The notes: a model not told the origin generated them from the letters alone. A DNA stretch of 64,000 nt from an uncultured Chloroflexota bacterium (GCA_937879875.1 CALFMN010000079.1:1-64000), one strand, 5' to 3'. Positions 35,569 through 45,392 are shown, counted from the first letter of the stretch. Numbers and translations are program-made.

Positions 35569-36027
35569 GTGGTTCTGAGGCGCAAAGCGCTCGCGTACAT
35601 CACCTGCGGCGTGCGGCTGCTCGTGTTTGAGCACGTCGATTTCCCGGAGGCCGGCATCCAGGTGCCGGCGGGCACGATCGAGCCCGGCGAGGAGCCGGCG
35701 GCTGCGGCGCTACGCGAGGCATTCGAAGAGACCGGGCTCGCGAGGTTGCAGCTCGTGGACTTTCTCGGCGCACGACGGCGCGATATGAGTGACGTCGGTT
35801 TGCCAGAGATCCACGAACGGCACTTCTTTCACCTGCAATACGATGGCGCCGCGCCCGCGTCATGGCAGCACGACGAGTGCCACGCGAGCGATGCCAGCGG
35901 TCCGATTCGTTTTCGTCTCTATTGGACGCCGCTGCCCGACGGTGTGCCGGAGCTGATCGCCGGCCACGGCGACTTGCTGCCGATGCTGATCGACCGCCTC
36001 ACGCGTGTCGGCCAAAAGATCTGGTAA
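35569..36027 (+). CDS. Nudix hydrolase
   Basis: 152 residues. A complete Nudix box GTIEPGEEPAAAALREAFEETGL (Gly35 to Leu57, with REAFEE metal-binding glutamates) identifies a pyrophosphohydrolase of nucleoside-diphosphate-X substrates; the specific substrate is unknown. GTG at 35569 with GGGGG 8 bp upstream is preferred because the in-frame region back to 35452 covers the stem-loop. It precedes hen1 by 117 bp on the same strand, so involvement in RNA-end processing is possible but unproven. Confidence 0.85.
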   Translation: MVLRRKALAYITCGVRLLVFEHVDFPEAGIQVPAGTIEPGEEPAAAALREAFEETGLARLQLVDFLGARRRDMSDVGLPEIHERHFFHLQYDGAAPASWQHDECHASDASGPIRFRLYWTPLPDGVPELIAGHGDLLPMLIDRLTRVGQKIW

Positions 36028-36144
36028 GGGCGCAAGCCGGTCTTTCCGAGGTCGGCCTTACTGGCAGGGCGCTTCGGCTCGCTCTGTGCGGCGCAACCGG
36101 TGCCCAGGAGCCTTTCGAGATCAGATGCAGAAAACGGAGCCCTG

Positions 36145-37665
36145 ATGCTTCTGACCATTGCGACCACACACGCGCCGGCAACGGACCTCGGCTTCCTGCT
36201 GCACAAGCACCCCGACCGTTGCCAGCGCTTTGAGCTGGCGTTCGGCGCGGCGTACGTCTTCTATCCCCAGGCGTCGGCTGAACGCTGTACCGCGGCGCTG
36301 TTGCTCGACGTGGACCCGGTCGGCCTGGTGCGCGGGCGCAAGGGACCCGGCGAGACGCCGCTTGCCGCCTACGTCAGCGACCGGCCCTACGTCGCCAGCT
36401 CGTTCCTGAGTGTCGCGATCGCCAGCGTGTTTCGCAGCGCGATAGCCGGCCGCTGCGAGGCCAGGCCGGAGCTGGCCGCAACGCCGCTTCCGCTCGAAGC
36501 GCGGATCTCGGCCGTGCCCTGCCGCGGCGGCGAGGCGCTGCTGCGCCGGCTGTTCGAGCCGCTGGGCTATGCCGTGAGCTGCGAGGGCCACGCGTTGGAC
36601 GAGCGGTTCCCCGAGTGGGGCGCCAGCCGCTATTTCACCGTCACGCTCGGCGCCACCTGCCGGCTGGCCGATCTGCTCGGCCATCTCTACGTGCTGATTC
36701 CGGTGCTCGACCAGGAGAAGCACTACTACGTCGGCGCCGACGAGGTCGAAAAGCTGCTGCGCCACGGCGCCGGTTGGCTCGCGGCGCACCCCGAGCGCGA
36801 GCTGATCGTGCGGCGCTACCTGCTGCGCAAGCGCGACCTCGCCCGCGCCGCCCTCGACCGCCTGCTCGCGGAAGAAGGCGAGGCAGAATCAGAAGAAGTG
36901 GCCCTGTCCGACACCGATGCGATCGCGGCAGCCGACTCAGCCGCAATACCCTCCTCAGACGATCCTCCCTCTCCCATCGCCATGGGGGAGGGCCGGGGAG
37001 GGGGCGGCCGCACGCCGCTGAACGAGCAACGCCTCAACGCCGTGCTCGCGGCGCTGCGGGCCAGCGGCGCAAAGCGTGTGCTCGACCTCGGCTGCGGCGA
37101 GGGCCGGCTGCTGAAGGCGCTGCTGGACGACCACAGCTTCGGCGAGATCGTGGGCATGGATGTTTCGCACCGGGCGCTGGAGAAGGCCGCCGGCCGCGTG
37201 CGGCTGGAGCGGCTGCCGGAGCGGCAGCGCGCCCGCATCAAGCTGATTCAGGGCTCGCTCGTCTACCGGGATGCGCGCCTTGCCGGCTTCGATGCCGCCG
37301 CCGTGGTGGAAGTGATCGAGCATCTGGACCCGCCGCGGCTCGCCGCTTTCGAACAGGCGCTGTTCGCGCATGCGCGGCCGGGCACGATCGTGCTGACCAC
37401 GCCCAACGCCGAGTACAACGTGCGCTACGGTGAGCTGCACGCCGGCGCCGTGCGCCATGAAGACCATCGCTTCGAGTGGACGCGGCAACAGTTCCGCGAG
37501 TGGGCCGGGGGCGTGGCCGCGCGGCACGGCTACGGCGTGCGCTTCTTGCCCGTCGGCCCGGACGAGCCGGAGGCCGGCTCGCCGACGCAGATGGGGGTAT
37601 TTGGCGTCGCCTCACCCCCTGGCCCCCTCTCCAGCGTTTTTCCATCGCGCGAAGCGCGATCTTAA
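36145..37665 (+). CDS. hen1: RNA 3'-terminal ribose 2'-O-methyltransferase Hen1
   Basis: 506 residues. The N-terminal Hen1 domain (MLLTIATTHAPATDLGFLL, VGLVRGRKG, YVASSFLSVAIASVF, EKHYYVGADEVEKLL) activates the Pnkp ligase; the C-terminal methyltransferase has LDLGCGEGRLLKAL and the Mg-binding Glu389, Glu392, His393 and His438, with the same spacing as characterised Hen1. It methylates the 2'-OH at an RNA break before ligation. A C-rich palindrome encodes the inter-domain linker (PPSPIAMGEGRGGGG) and a second repeat encodes the last about 20 residues (SPPGPLSSVFPSREARS). ATG at 36145; pnkp starts 31 bp after the stop. Confidence 0.95.
   Translation: MLLTIATTHAPATDLGFLLHKHPDRCQRFELAFGAAYVFYPQASAERCTAALLLDVDPVGLVRGRKGPGETPLAAYVSDRPYVASSFLSVAIASVFRSAIAGRCEARPELAATPLPLEARISAVPCRGGEALLRRLFEPLGYAVSCEGHALDERFPEWGASRYFTVTLGATCRLADLLGHLYVLIPVLDQEKHYYVGADEVEKLLRHGAGWLAAHPERELIVRRYLLRKRDLARAALDRLLAEEGEAESEEVALSDTDAIAAADSAAIPSSDDPPSPIAMGEGRGGGGRTPLNEQRLNAVLAALRASGAKRVLDLGCGEGRLLKALLDDHSFGEIVGMDVSHRALEKAAGRVRLERLPERQRARIKLIQGSLVYRDARLAGFDAAAVVEVIEHLDPPRLAAFEQALFAHARPGTIVLTTPNAEYNVRYGELHAGAVRHEDHRFEWTRQQFREWAGGVAARHGYGVRFLPVGPDEPEAGSPTQMGVFGVASPPGPLSSVFPSREARS
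36964..37004. repeat. C-rich palindrome inside hen1
   Basis: CCCTCTCCCAT (36967..36977) pairs with ATGGGGGAGGG (36982..36992), 10 of 11, followed by CCGGGGAGGGGG. It is the same family, inverted, as the element in pnkp at 38955. It is in frame and translated as the Hen1 inter-domain linker. Mirrored at 41111..41151. Confidence 0.85.
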
Positions 37666-37675
37666 AATGCCGAGG
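37611..37675. repeat. C-rich repeat with GAA-loop hairpin at the hen1/pnkp junction
   Basis: CTCACCCCCTGGCCCCCTCTCC leads into a perfect hairpin ATCGCGC-gaa-GCGCGAT (37644..37660) and GAGGGGG. It contains the hen1 stop codon and reaches the pnkp ribosome-binding region. The CTCACCCCCT start is shared with the element at 32107. Mirrored at 40440..40504. Confidence 0.75.
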
Positions 37676-37696
37676 GGGAACTGAGGAAGTTGTTTG

Positions 37697-39057
37697 ATGG
37701 CTGCGGTTCAGATTCCGGCGCTGTCGCTGGTGGTGCTGGTGGGAGCATCGAGTTCGGGGAAGTCGAGCTTCGCCCGGCGGCACTTTCTGCCGACCGAGAT
37801 CGTGACCTCCGACTTCTGCCGCGGGCTCGTGGCCGACGACGAGAACGACCTGTCCGCCACGGCCGACGCGTTCGCCGTGCTGCACTTCATCGCGAGCAAG
37901 CGGCTGGAGCGCGGCCGTTTGACCGTCGTCGACGCGACGAGTCTGAAGCCGGAGGACCGCAAGCCGCTGGTCACGCTGGCACGCCAGCACCACGTCGTGC
38001 CTGTCGCGATCGTGTTCAACCTGCCCGAGCCGCTGCTGCGCGAGCGCCACGTCGGGCGCACGGACCGCGACTTTCCGCCGCACGTCATTCGCCGGCAGGT
38101 AGACCAGCTACGCCGCTCGCTCGGCTCGTTGCAACGCGAGGGCTTCCGCAACGTCTGCATCTTCCGCTCGCAGGATGAAGTTGATGCGGCGACGATTGAG
38201 CGCACGCGCCTCTGGACCGACCGCCGCGACGAGCACGGGCCGTTCGACCTGATCGGCGACGTTCACGGCTGCCGCGCCGAGCTGGAGGCGCTGCTGGTGC
38301 AGCTTGGCTATGTCGCGGGCGAAGACGGCGTGCCGCGCCATCCTGCCGGCCGCAAAGCCGTCTTGCTCGGCGATCTGGTGGACCGCGGGCCGGACACGCC
38401 CGGCGTGCTGCGCCTGGCGATGCGCATGGAGCGGGCCGACGCGGCGCTCTGCGTGCCCGGCAACCACGACGATAAGCTGAAGCGCGCCCTCGTCGGCCGT
38501 AAGGTGCAGATCACGCACGGGCTGGGCGAGTCGCTGGCGCAGCTCGCGCTGGAGCCGGCCGAGTTCCGCGCAGAGGTCGAGAAGTGGATCGACGGCCTGA
38601 TCAGCCACTTCGTGCTGGACGATGGCCGGCTCGTCGTGGCGCACGCGGGCATGAAGCAGGCGATGCAGGGCCGCGCCTCGCGCGCCGTGCGCGCCTTCGC
38701 CCTCTACGGCGAGACGACGGGTGAGACGGACGAGTACGGCCTGCCGGTGCGCTACCCTTGGGCCAGTGAGTACCGCGGCCCGGCGATCGTCGTCTACGGT
38801 CACACGCCGACGCCGGAGCCGGAGTGGCTGAACGGCACGATCTGCATCGACACCGGCTGCGTTTTCGGCGGCCGGCTCACGGCGCTGCGCTACCCGGAGC
38901 GTGAGCTGGTTTCCGTGCCCGCGGCGCGGACCTATTACGAGCCGTCGCGGCCGTTCCCCCTCCCCGGCCCTCCCCCAATGCGTTGGGGGAGGGAGAACGA
39001 GACAACTGCACCGCGTTCGGGGAGTGACAACGAGACGACTCCATCTCTCCCCCATCG
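37697..39057 (+). CDS. pnkp: Polynucleotide kinase-phosphatase Pnkp, cut at the palindrome axis
   Basis: Bacterial Pnkp normally has about 850 residues: kinase, metallophosphatase and ligase. Here the kinase (P-loop GASSSGKS, residues 16-23, with DATSLKPEDRK) and the phosphatase (GDVHG at Asp188/His190, GDLVDRGPDT, GNHDDK, HAGM, VYGHTP, DTGCVFGG) are intact, but the sequence reaches the axis at about residue 453, in the linker before the ligase domain. The open frame continues to 39238 only as the antisense of itself. ATG at 37697 with GAGGAA upstream. It acts with Hen1 to heal and seal RNA breaks; the ligase must lie in DNA missing from this window. Confidence 0.93.
38955..39000. repeat. C-rich palindrome in the pnkp linker
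   Basis: CCCTCCCCCAA (38968..38978) and TTGGGGGAGGG (38983..38993) form a perfect 11-bp hairpin, preceded by CCCCCTCCCCGG. Translated as a Pro/Gly-rich stretch between the phosphatase and the missing ligase domain. Mirrored at 39115..39160. Confidence 0.85.
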
Positions 39058-39071
39058 CGATGGGGGAGAGA
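39044..39071. repeat. Axis of the giant palindrome
   Basis: The exact centre lies between 39057 and 39058 (TCG|CGA). The local sequence CTCCCCCATCGCGATGGGGGAG looks like another member of the C-rich palindrome family found in hen1 and pnkp, so a natural hairpin probably sat here before the fold-back. Confidence 0.9.
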
Positions 39072-40418
39072 TGGAGTCGTCTCGTTGTCACTCCCCGAAC
39101 GCGGTGCAGTTGTCTCGTTCTCCCTCCCCCAACGCATTGGGGGAGGGCCGGGGAGGGGGAACGGCCGCGACGGCTCGTAATAGGTCCGCGCCGCGGGCAC
39201 GGAAACCAGCTCACGCTCCGGGTAGCGCAGCGCCGTGAGCCGGCCGCCGAAAACGCAGCCGGTGTCGATGCAGATCGTGCCGTTCAGCCACTCCGGCTCC
39301 GGCGTCGGCGTGTGACCGTAGACGACGATCGCCGGGCCGCGGTACTCACTGGCCCAAGGGTAGCGCACCGGCAGGCCGTACTCGTCCGTCTCACCCGTCG
39401 TCTCGCCGTAGAGGGCGAAGGCGCGCACGGCGCGCGAGGCGCGGCCCTGCATCGCCTGCTTCATGCCCGCGTGCGCCACGACGAGCCGGCCATCGTCCAG
39501 CACGAAGTGGCTGATCAGGCCGTCGATCCACTTCTCGACCTCTGCGCGGAACTCGGCCGGCTCCAGCGCGAGCTGCGCCAGCGACTCGCCCAGCCCGTGC
39601 GTGATCTGCACCTTACGGCCGACGAGGGCGCGCTTCAGCTTATCGTCGTGGTTGCCGGGCACGCAGAGCGCCGCGTCGGCCCGCTCCATGCGCATCGCCA
39701 GGCGCAGCACGCCGGGCGTGTCCGGCCCGCGGTCCACCAGATCGCCGAGCAAGACGGCTTTGCGGCCGGCAGGATGGCGCGGCACGCCGTCTTCGCCCGC
39801 GACATAGCCAAGCTGCACCAGCAGCGCCTCCAGCTCGGCGCGGCAGCCGTGAACGTCGCCGATCAGGTCGAACGGCCCGTGCTCGTCGCGGCGGTCGGTC
39901 CAGAGGCGCGTGCGCTCAATCGTCGCCGCATCAACTTCATCCTGCGAGCGGAAGATGCAGACGTTGCGGAAGCCCTCGCGTTGCAACGAGCCGAGCGAGC
40001 GGCGTAGCTGGTCTACCTGCCGGCGAATGACGTGCGGCGGAAAGTCGCGGTCCGTGCGCCCGACGTGGCGCTCGCGCAGCAGCGGCTCGGGCAGGTTGAA
40101 CACGATCGCGACAGGCACGACGTGGTGCTGGCGTGCCAGCGTGACCAGCGGCTTGCGGTCCTCCGGCTTCAGACTCGTCGCGTCGACGACGGTCAAACGG
40201 CCGCGCTCCAGCCGCTTGCTCGCGATGAAGTGCAGCACGGCGAACGCGTCGGCCGTGGCGGACAGGTCGTTCTCGTCGTCGGCCACGAGCCCGCGGCAGA
40301 AGTCGGAGGTCACGATCTCGGTCGGCAGAAAGTGCCGCCGGGCGAAGCTCGACTTCCCCGAACTCGATGCTCCCACCAGCACCACCAGCGACAGCGCCGG
40401 AATCTGAACCGCAGCCAT
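39058..40418 (-). CDS. pnkp: Mirror copy of truncated Pnkp
   Basis: Identical to 37697..39057: kinase and phosphatase domains only. The two truncated genes meet tail to tail at the axis, and their open frames run through each other to 38877 and 39238, creating spurious 514-residue proteins. No ligase domain is present on either side. Confidence 0.85.
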
Positions 40419-40449
40419 CAAACAACTTCCTCAGTTCCCCCTCGGCATT

Positions 40450-41970
40450 TTAAGATCGCGCTTCGCGCGATGGAAAAACGCTGGAGAGGGGGCCAGGGGG
40501 TGAGGCGACGCCAAATACCCCCATCTGCGTCGGCGAGCCGGCCTCCGGCTCGTCCGGGCCGACGGGCAAGAAGCGCACGCCGTAGCCGTGCCGCGCGGCC
40601 ACGCCCCCGGCCCACTCGCGGAACTGTTGCCGCGTCCACTCGAAGCGATGGTCTTCATGGCGCACGGCGCCGGCGTGCAGCTCACCGTAGCGCACGTTGT
40701 ACTCGGCGTTGGGCGTGGTCAGCACGATCGTGCCCGGCCGCGCATGCGCGAACAGCGCCTGTTCGAAAGCGGCGAGCCGCGGCGGGTCCAGATGCTCGAT
40801 CACTTCCACCACGGCGGCGGCATCGAAGCCGGCAAGGCGCGCATCCCGGTAGACGAGCGAGCCCTGAATCAGCTTGATGCGGGCGCGCTGCCGCTCCGGC
40901 AGCCGCTCCAGCCGCACGCGGCCGGCGGCCTTCTCCAGCGCCCGGTGCGAAACATCCATGCCCACGATCTCGCCGAAGCTGTGGTCGTCCAGCAGCGCCT
41001 TCAGCAGCCGGCCCTCGCCGCAGCCGAGGTCGAGCACACGCTTTGCGCCGCTGGCCCGCAGCGCCGCGAGCACGGCGTTGAGGCGTTGCTCGTTCAGCGG
41101 CGTGCGGCCGCCCCCTCCCCGGCCCTCCCCCATGGCGATGGGAGAGGGAGGATCGTCTGAGGAGGGTATTGCGGCTGAGTCGGCTGCCGCGATCGCATCG
41201 GTGTCGGACAGGGCCACTTCTTCTGATTCTGCCTCGCCTTCTTCCGCGAGCAGGCGGTCGAGGGCGGCGCGGGCGAGGTCGCGCTTGCGCAGCAGGTAGC
41301 GCCGCACGATCAGCTCGCGCTCGGGGTGCGCCGCGAGCCAACCGGCGCCGTGGCGCAGCAGCTTTTCGACCTCGTCGGCGCCGACGTAGTAGTGCTTCTC
41401 CTGGTCGAGCACCGGAATCAGCACGTAGAGATGGCCGAGCAGATCGGCCAGCCGGCAGGTGGCGCCGAGCGTGACGGTGAAATAGCGGCTGGCGCCCCAC
41501 TCGGGGAACCGCTCGTCCAACGCGTGGCCCTCGCAGCTCACGGCATAGCCCAGCGGCTCGAACAGCCGGCGCAGCAGCGCCTCGCCGCCGCGGCAGGGCA
41601 CGGCCGAGATCCGCGCTTCGAGCGGAAGCGGCGTTGCGGCCAGCTCCGGCCTGGCCTCGCAGCGGCCGGCTATCGCGCTGCGAAACACGCTGGCGATCGC
41701 GACACTCAGGAACGAGCTGGCGACGTAGGGCCGGTCGCTGACGTAGGCGGCAAGCGGCGTCTCGCCGGGTCCCTTGCGCCCGCGCACCAGGCCGACCGGG
41801 TCCACGTCGAGCAACAGCGCCGCGGTACAGCGTTCAGCCGACGCCTGGGGATAGAAGACGTACGCCGCGCCGAACGCCAGCTCAAAGCGCTGGCAACGGT
41901 CGGGGTGCTTGTGCAGCAGGAAGCCGAGGTCCGTTGCCGGCGCGTGTGTGGTCGCAATGGTCAGAAGCAT
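40450..41970 (-). CDS. hen1: Mirror copy of Hen1
   Basis: Identical 506-residue translation to 36145..37665, including the repeat-derived linker and C-terminal tail. Identical repeat insertions at identical positions argue that this is a mirrored sequence and not an independent paralogue. Confidence 0.85.
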   Translation of the reverse strand: MLLTIATTHAPATDLGFLLHKHPDRCQRFELAFGAAYVFYPQASAERCTAALLLDVDPVGLVRGRKGPGETPLAAYVSDRPYVASSFLSVAIASVFRSAIAGRCEARPELAATPLPLEARISAVPCRGGEALLRRLFEPLGYAVSCEGHALDERFPEWGASRYFTVTLGATCRLADLLGHLYVLIPVLDQEKHYYVGADEVEKLLRHGAGWLAAHPERELIVRRYLLRKRDLARAALDRLLAEEGEAESEEVALSDTDAIAAADSAAIPSSDDPPSPIAMGEGRGGGGRTPLNEQRLNAVLAALRASGAKRVLDLGCGEGRLLKALLDDHSFGEIVGMDVSHRALEKAAGRVRLERLPERQRARIKLIQGSLVYRDARLAGFDAAAVVEVIEHLDPPRLAAFEQALFAHARPGTIVLTTPNAEYNVRYGELHAGAVRHEDHRFEWTRQQFREWAGGVAARHGYGVRFLPVGPDEPEAGSPTQMGVFGVASPPGPLSSVFPSREARS

Positions 41971-42087
41971 CAGGGCTCCGTTTTCTGCATCTGATCTCGA
42001 AAGGCTCCTGGGCACCGGTTGCGCCGCACAGAGCGAGCCGAAGCGCCCTGCCAGTAAGGCCGACCTCGGAAAGACCGGCTTGCGCCC

Positions 42088-42546
42088 TTACCAGATCTTT
42101 TGGCCGACACGCGTGAGGCGGTCGATCAGCATCGGCAGCAAGTCGCCGTGGCCGGCGATCAGCTCCGGCACACCGTCGGGCAGCGGCGTCCAATAGAGAC
42201 GAAAACGAATCGGACCGCTGGCATCGCTCGCGTGGCACTCGTCGTGCTGCCATGACGCGGGCGCGGCGCCATCGTATTGCAGGTGAAAGAAGTGCCGTTC
42301 GTGGATCTCTGGCAAACCGACGTCACTCATATCGCGCCGTCGTGCGCCGAGAAAGTCCACGAGCTGCAACCTCGCGAGCCCGGTCTCTTCGAATGCCTCG
42401 CGTAGCGCCGCAGCCGCCGGCTCCTCGCCGGGCTCGATCGTGCCCGCCGGCACCTGGATGCCGGCCTCCGGGAAATCGACGTGCTCAAACACGAGCAGCC
42501 GCACGCCGCAGGTGATGTACGCGAGCGCTTTGCGCCTCAGAACCAC
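42088..42546 (-). CDS. Mirror copy of the Nudix hydrolase
   Basis: Same 152-residue protein and GTG start as 35569..36027, Nudix box intact. Confidence 0.8.
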   Translation of the reverse strand: MVLRRKALAYITCGVRLLVFEHVDFPEAGIQVPAGTIEPGEEPAAAALREAFEETGLARLQLVDFLGARRRDMSDVGLPEIHERHFFHLQYDGAAPASWQHDECHASDASGPIRFRLYWTPLPDGVPELIAGHGDLLPMLIDRLTRVGQKIW

Positions 42547-42770
42547 CTTCGGACCCCCTGATGTCCGGCGCGCTACAATTTGCGGGCTGTGCTGCGAAGG
42601 GCCATTCTCAAAAACGGCCCGTTGCAGCACGGCCTGCTGCTGGCATCGCATGGCCGCAGTCATCGCTTTGATCCGATGGCACAGGCGTCATCAAGCCGGC
42701 ACCAGCGCAGGTTAAAGCAAGTGCCGCAGCGCCGCCCGCGGCGGAAAACCGGTCACTGCAATACTACGCG

Positions 42771-44024
42771 CTATTCAAACACACCCTCGGCGGTCAACTC
42801 AGCGATCGCTTCGTCGCCGAGGCCGAGGATTTCGTGGCAGATGGCGTGGGTATGCTGGCCGAGGGTGGGGCCGGCGCGGCGCGGCTGTGCCGGCGACTCT
42901 GATAGCTTCCACGCCGGCGCATCGTATGCGTGCGGCCCCATCACCGCGTGATCGAGCGTCCACCAGTGCCCGCGGTGCAAGAGCTGCGGATCGGCGAACA
43001 GCTCTTCGCAGGTTTGCACCGCGCCCGCCGGCACGCCCGCCGCCTGCAGCACCACCATCGCCTCGTGCGGCGTGCGCTGGCGCGTCCAGGCGGTGATCGC
43101 ACCGGCAAGCTCTTCACTCCGGGCGCGTCTTGCCGCGGTGTCGCGCAACGTCTCGTCCTGCACCCACTCCGTCCGGCCGATGACCGCTGCGAGCGCCGCC
43201 CAGTCGGCCGCGTCGCGCACGGCGATCGCCAGCCAGCGGTCGTCCGACCCCCCGTCGCTGGCACAGGGGAAGACGCCGTGCGGGGTCATCTCCGCATCGT
43301 CGTTGCCGCTGCGCTGGAGCGCCTGGCCGCTCGCGGCGTAGTCCAGCAGCGCCGGCCCCAAAATCTGCAGCGCCGCCTCAACCTGCGATTCGTCGAGATA
43401 CTGCCCCTCGCCGGTGCGGTCGCGGTAGTCCAGGGCCGCTACCAGAGCGGTGTAGAGGAACCACGGCGCGACAAAATCCGTGTAGGCGCCGAAGATGCCG
43501 GCCGGCGCGCGGTCGGGCCAGCCGGTGAGCGCATGGAAGCCGGCCGTGGAGGCGCCGTGCTGGCCGTAGCCGCCGAAGTCGCGGTACGGCCCCGTTTGGC
43601 CCATCTGCGTCGTGCTGTACATCAGGATCTCCGGCTTGACGCGGCGCAGATCCTCGTAGCCCAGACCCAGCTTCGCCAGCGAGCCCGGCGTCATACTGTC
43701 GGTGACGATGTCCGCCCAGCGCACGAGCCGGATCGCCAGCTCGCGCGCTCGCGGCAGGCGCAGGTTCAGCGCCAGCCCCAGCTTGTTCGTGTTGTAGACC
43801 GCGCCGAAGGCGCTGCGGTCGAGGCCGGGCTGACCGTCGCGGAAGGGCGGCGCCAGCCGCAGCGTGTCCGGCCGCGTGCTCGACTCGACGCGCAGGACGG
43901 TGGCGCCGAAATCGGCCAGGTGTCGTGCCACGATCGGCCCCACGCCCACCCAGGCGAAATCGACTACCTTGATGCCCGCGAAGGGCATGCCTTCGGGGGG
44001 TGCGAACAACGAACGGTGATCCAT
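42771..44024 (-). CDS. Mirror copy of the Asp-less CaiB/BaiF protein
   Basis: Identical to 34091..35344, with Gly at the catalytic Asp position. Confidence 0.85.
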   Translation of the reverse strand: MDHRSLFAPPEGMPFAGIKVVDFAWVGVGPIVARHLADFGATVLRVESSTRPDTLRLAPPFRDGQPGLDRSAFGAVYNTNKLGLALNLRLPRARELAIRLVRWADIVTDSMTPGSLAKLGLGYEDLRRVKPEILMYSTTQMGQTGPYRDFGGYGQHGASTAGFHALTGWPDRAPAGIFGAYTDFVAPWFLYTALVAALDYRDRTGEGQYLDESQVEAALQILGPALLDYAASGQALQRSGNDDAEMTPHGVFPCASDGGSDDRWLAIAVRDAADWAALAAVIGRTEWVQDETLRDTAARRARSEELAGAITAWTRQRTPHEAMVVLQAAGVPAGAVQTCEELFADPQLLHRGHWWTLDHAVMGPHAYDAPAWKLSESPAQPRRAGPTLGQHTHAICHEILGLGDEAIAELTAEGVFE

Positions 44025-44050
44025 CACGCTCTATCCCCGCAAGCGGCCCG

Positions 44051-45316
44051 TCAGACCACACCGGCAGCGCAGAGATCGCGCAGCTCATCCATGCTCAGGC
44101 CGAGCAGGTCACCGTAGATCTCGCGGTTATGTTCGCCGGGCAGCGGCGCCGGCCGGGGCGTGCGCCAGGGCGTACGCGAGAGCCGCACCGGTGCGCCGGG
44201 AAAGCGCAGTGTCGCGCCCAGATACGCATGCGCCACATCCGACCAATACTCGCGCTCGGCGAGCTGGGGGCTGGCGGCCACGTCCGCAATCTCATTCACC
44301 GCCGCGAGCTGGATCGATCGGGCCAGCGAACCCTCGAACAGTTCGCGCTTACTTTTGCTTGCGAAGAAGGCGAGGAAGGGCGCGCTGAGCCGATCGTACG
44401 TCGCCTGGTCCATCACCGCGGCGCTGAGCTGCGACCAATCGACTTCTGTTGGCGCATCCGCCATGCCTTCCTCGGCCATCCAACGCACCAGCGCCCGCGT
44501 GGAAGCCAGCGTGCCGGCCGCTTGCCCGCCGCTCAGCGACCACAGCACGAAGCCATCCTTGCACGGCCAGAGCACGCGATGCACGAGCGTGCTGCCGTCG
44601 AGCCGCTGGGCCGTACGCACCGCGCCGCCGCGGCGGGAGTTGATGTGCGAGACATCCCAGACTTGCGCGGCGATCATCAGTGTCCAGGTCACGCACTCCT
44701 GCGCGGCGATGTCCACCGACTGCCCGCGGCCCGTGCGCGTGCGCAGATAGTGCGCGGTCACCGCGCCCGCCGCCGCGTGCACACCGGCGAGCAGTTCCGT
44801 CTGCGGGGCGCTCGGTCGCGTGGGCGCGCGGTCGTCGTCGCCATCCAAATAGAGCTGGCCGCCGAGCGCCCAGGCGACCAGATCGGTGGCCTGGAAATCG
44901 CGATACGGCCCGCTCTGACCGAAGGGGCTGATGTGCACTACCACCAGCGCGGGATTGGCGGCCAGAAGCTGCTCGTCCGACAGCCCGAGTGCGGCGAGCC
45001 GGCCGGGCGGCGATGACTCAAGGAGGAAGTCGGAGGTAGCGGCGAGCCGGAACAGCAGAGCGCGCCCGCGCGGCTGCGCCGGATCGAGCGTCACGCCGCG
45101 TTTGCCCGCGTTGGCGAAGATCCACGACAGGCTGCGGTGCGGATGCGGCTCATGCTGGAAGAATGGTCCTTGCGCCCGCGCCGGGTCGCCGCCGGGCCGT
45201 TCGACCTTGATCACATCGGCGCCGAGGCCGGCGAGCACACGCCCGGCCAGCGCGCCCAGCGCCCCGGTGAGGTCAAGCACCCGGTACGGCGCGAGCGCGG
45301 CAGGCGCTTCACTCAT
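44051..45316 (-). CDS. Mirror copy of the Asp-bearing CaiB/BaiF CoA-transferase
   Basis: Identical to 32799..34064; same 26-bp spacing to its partner gene. Confidence 0.85.
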   Translation of the reverse strand: MSEAPAALAPYRVLDLTGALGALAGRVLAGLGADVIKVERPGGDPARAQGPFFQHEPHPHRSLSWIFANAGKRGVTLDPAQPRGRALLFRLAATSDFLLESSPPGRLAALGLSDEQLLAANPALVVVHISPFGQSGPYRDFQATDLVAWALGGQLYLDGDDDRAPTRPSAPQTELLAGVHAAAGAVTAHYLRTRTGRGQSVDIAAQECVTWTLMIAAQVWDVSHINSRRGGAVRTAQRLDGSTLVHRVLWPCKDGFVLWSLSGGQAAGTLASTRALVRWMAEEGMADAPTEVDWSQLSAAVMDQATYDRLSAPFLAFFASKSKRELFEGSLARSIQLAAVNEIADVAASPQLAEREYWSDVAHAYLGATLRFPGAPVRLSRTPWRTPRPAPLPGEHNREIYGDLLGLSMDELRDLCAAGVV

Positions 45317-45392
45317 CGCTCGTTCACCAGGTCGGGAGGCGCAGCGCCGCCGTCAGCGCGGATCAGCGCGAGGGGCAGCACCGTGCGCTCAC

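Noticed and set aside
39044..39071. Hairpin telomere of a linear replicon
   Set aside because: A telomere would be expected outside genes, with a telomere resolvase elsewhere; here the axis splits pnkp between domains, so an artefact is preferred, though reads could still reopen this.
39058..39238. C-terminal 60 residues of the 514-residue Pnkp-like frame
   Set aside because: These bases are the reverse complement of the same gene, so this tail is a product of the mirror and not real protein.
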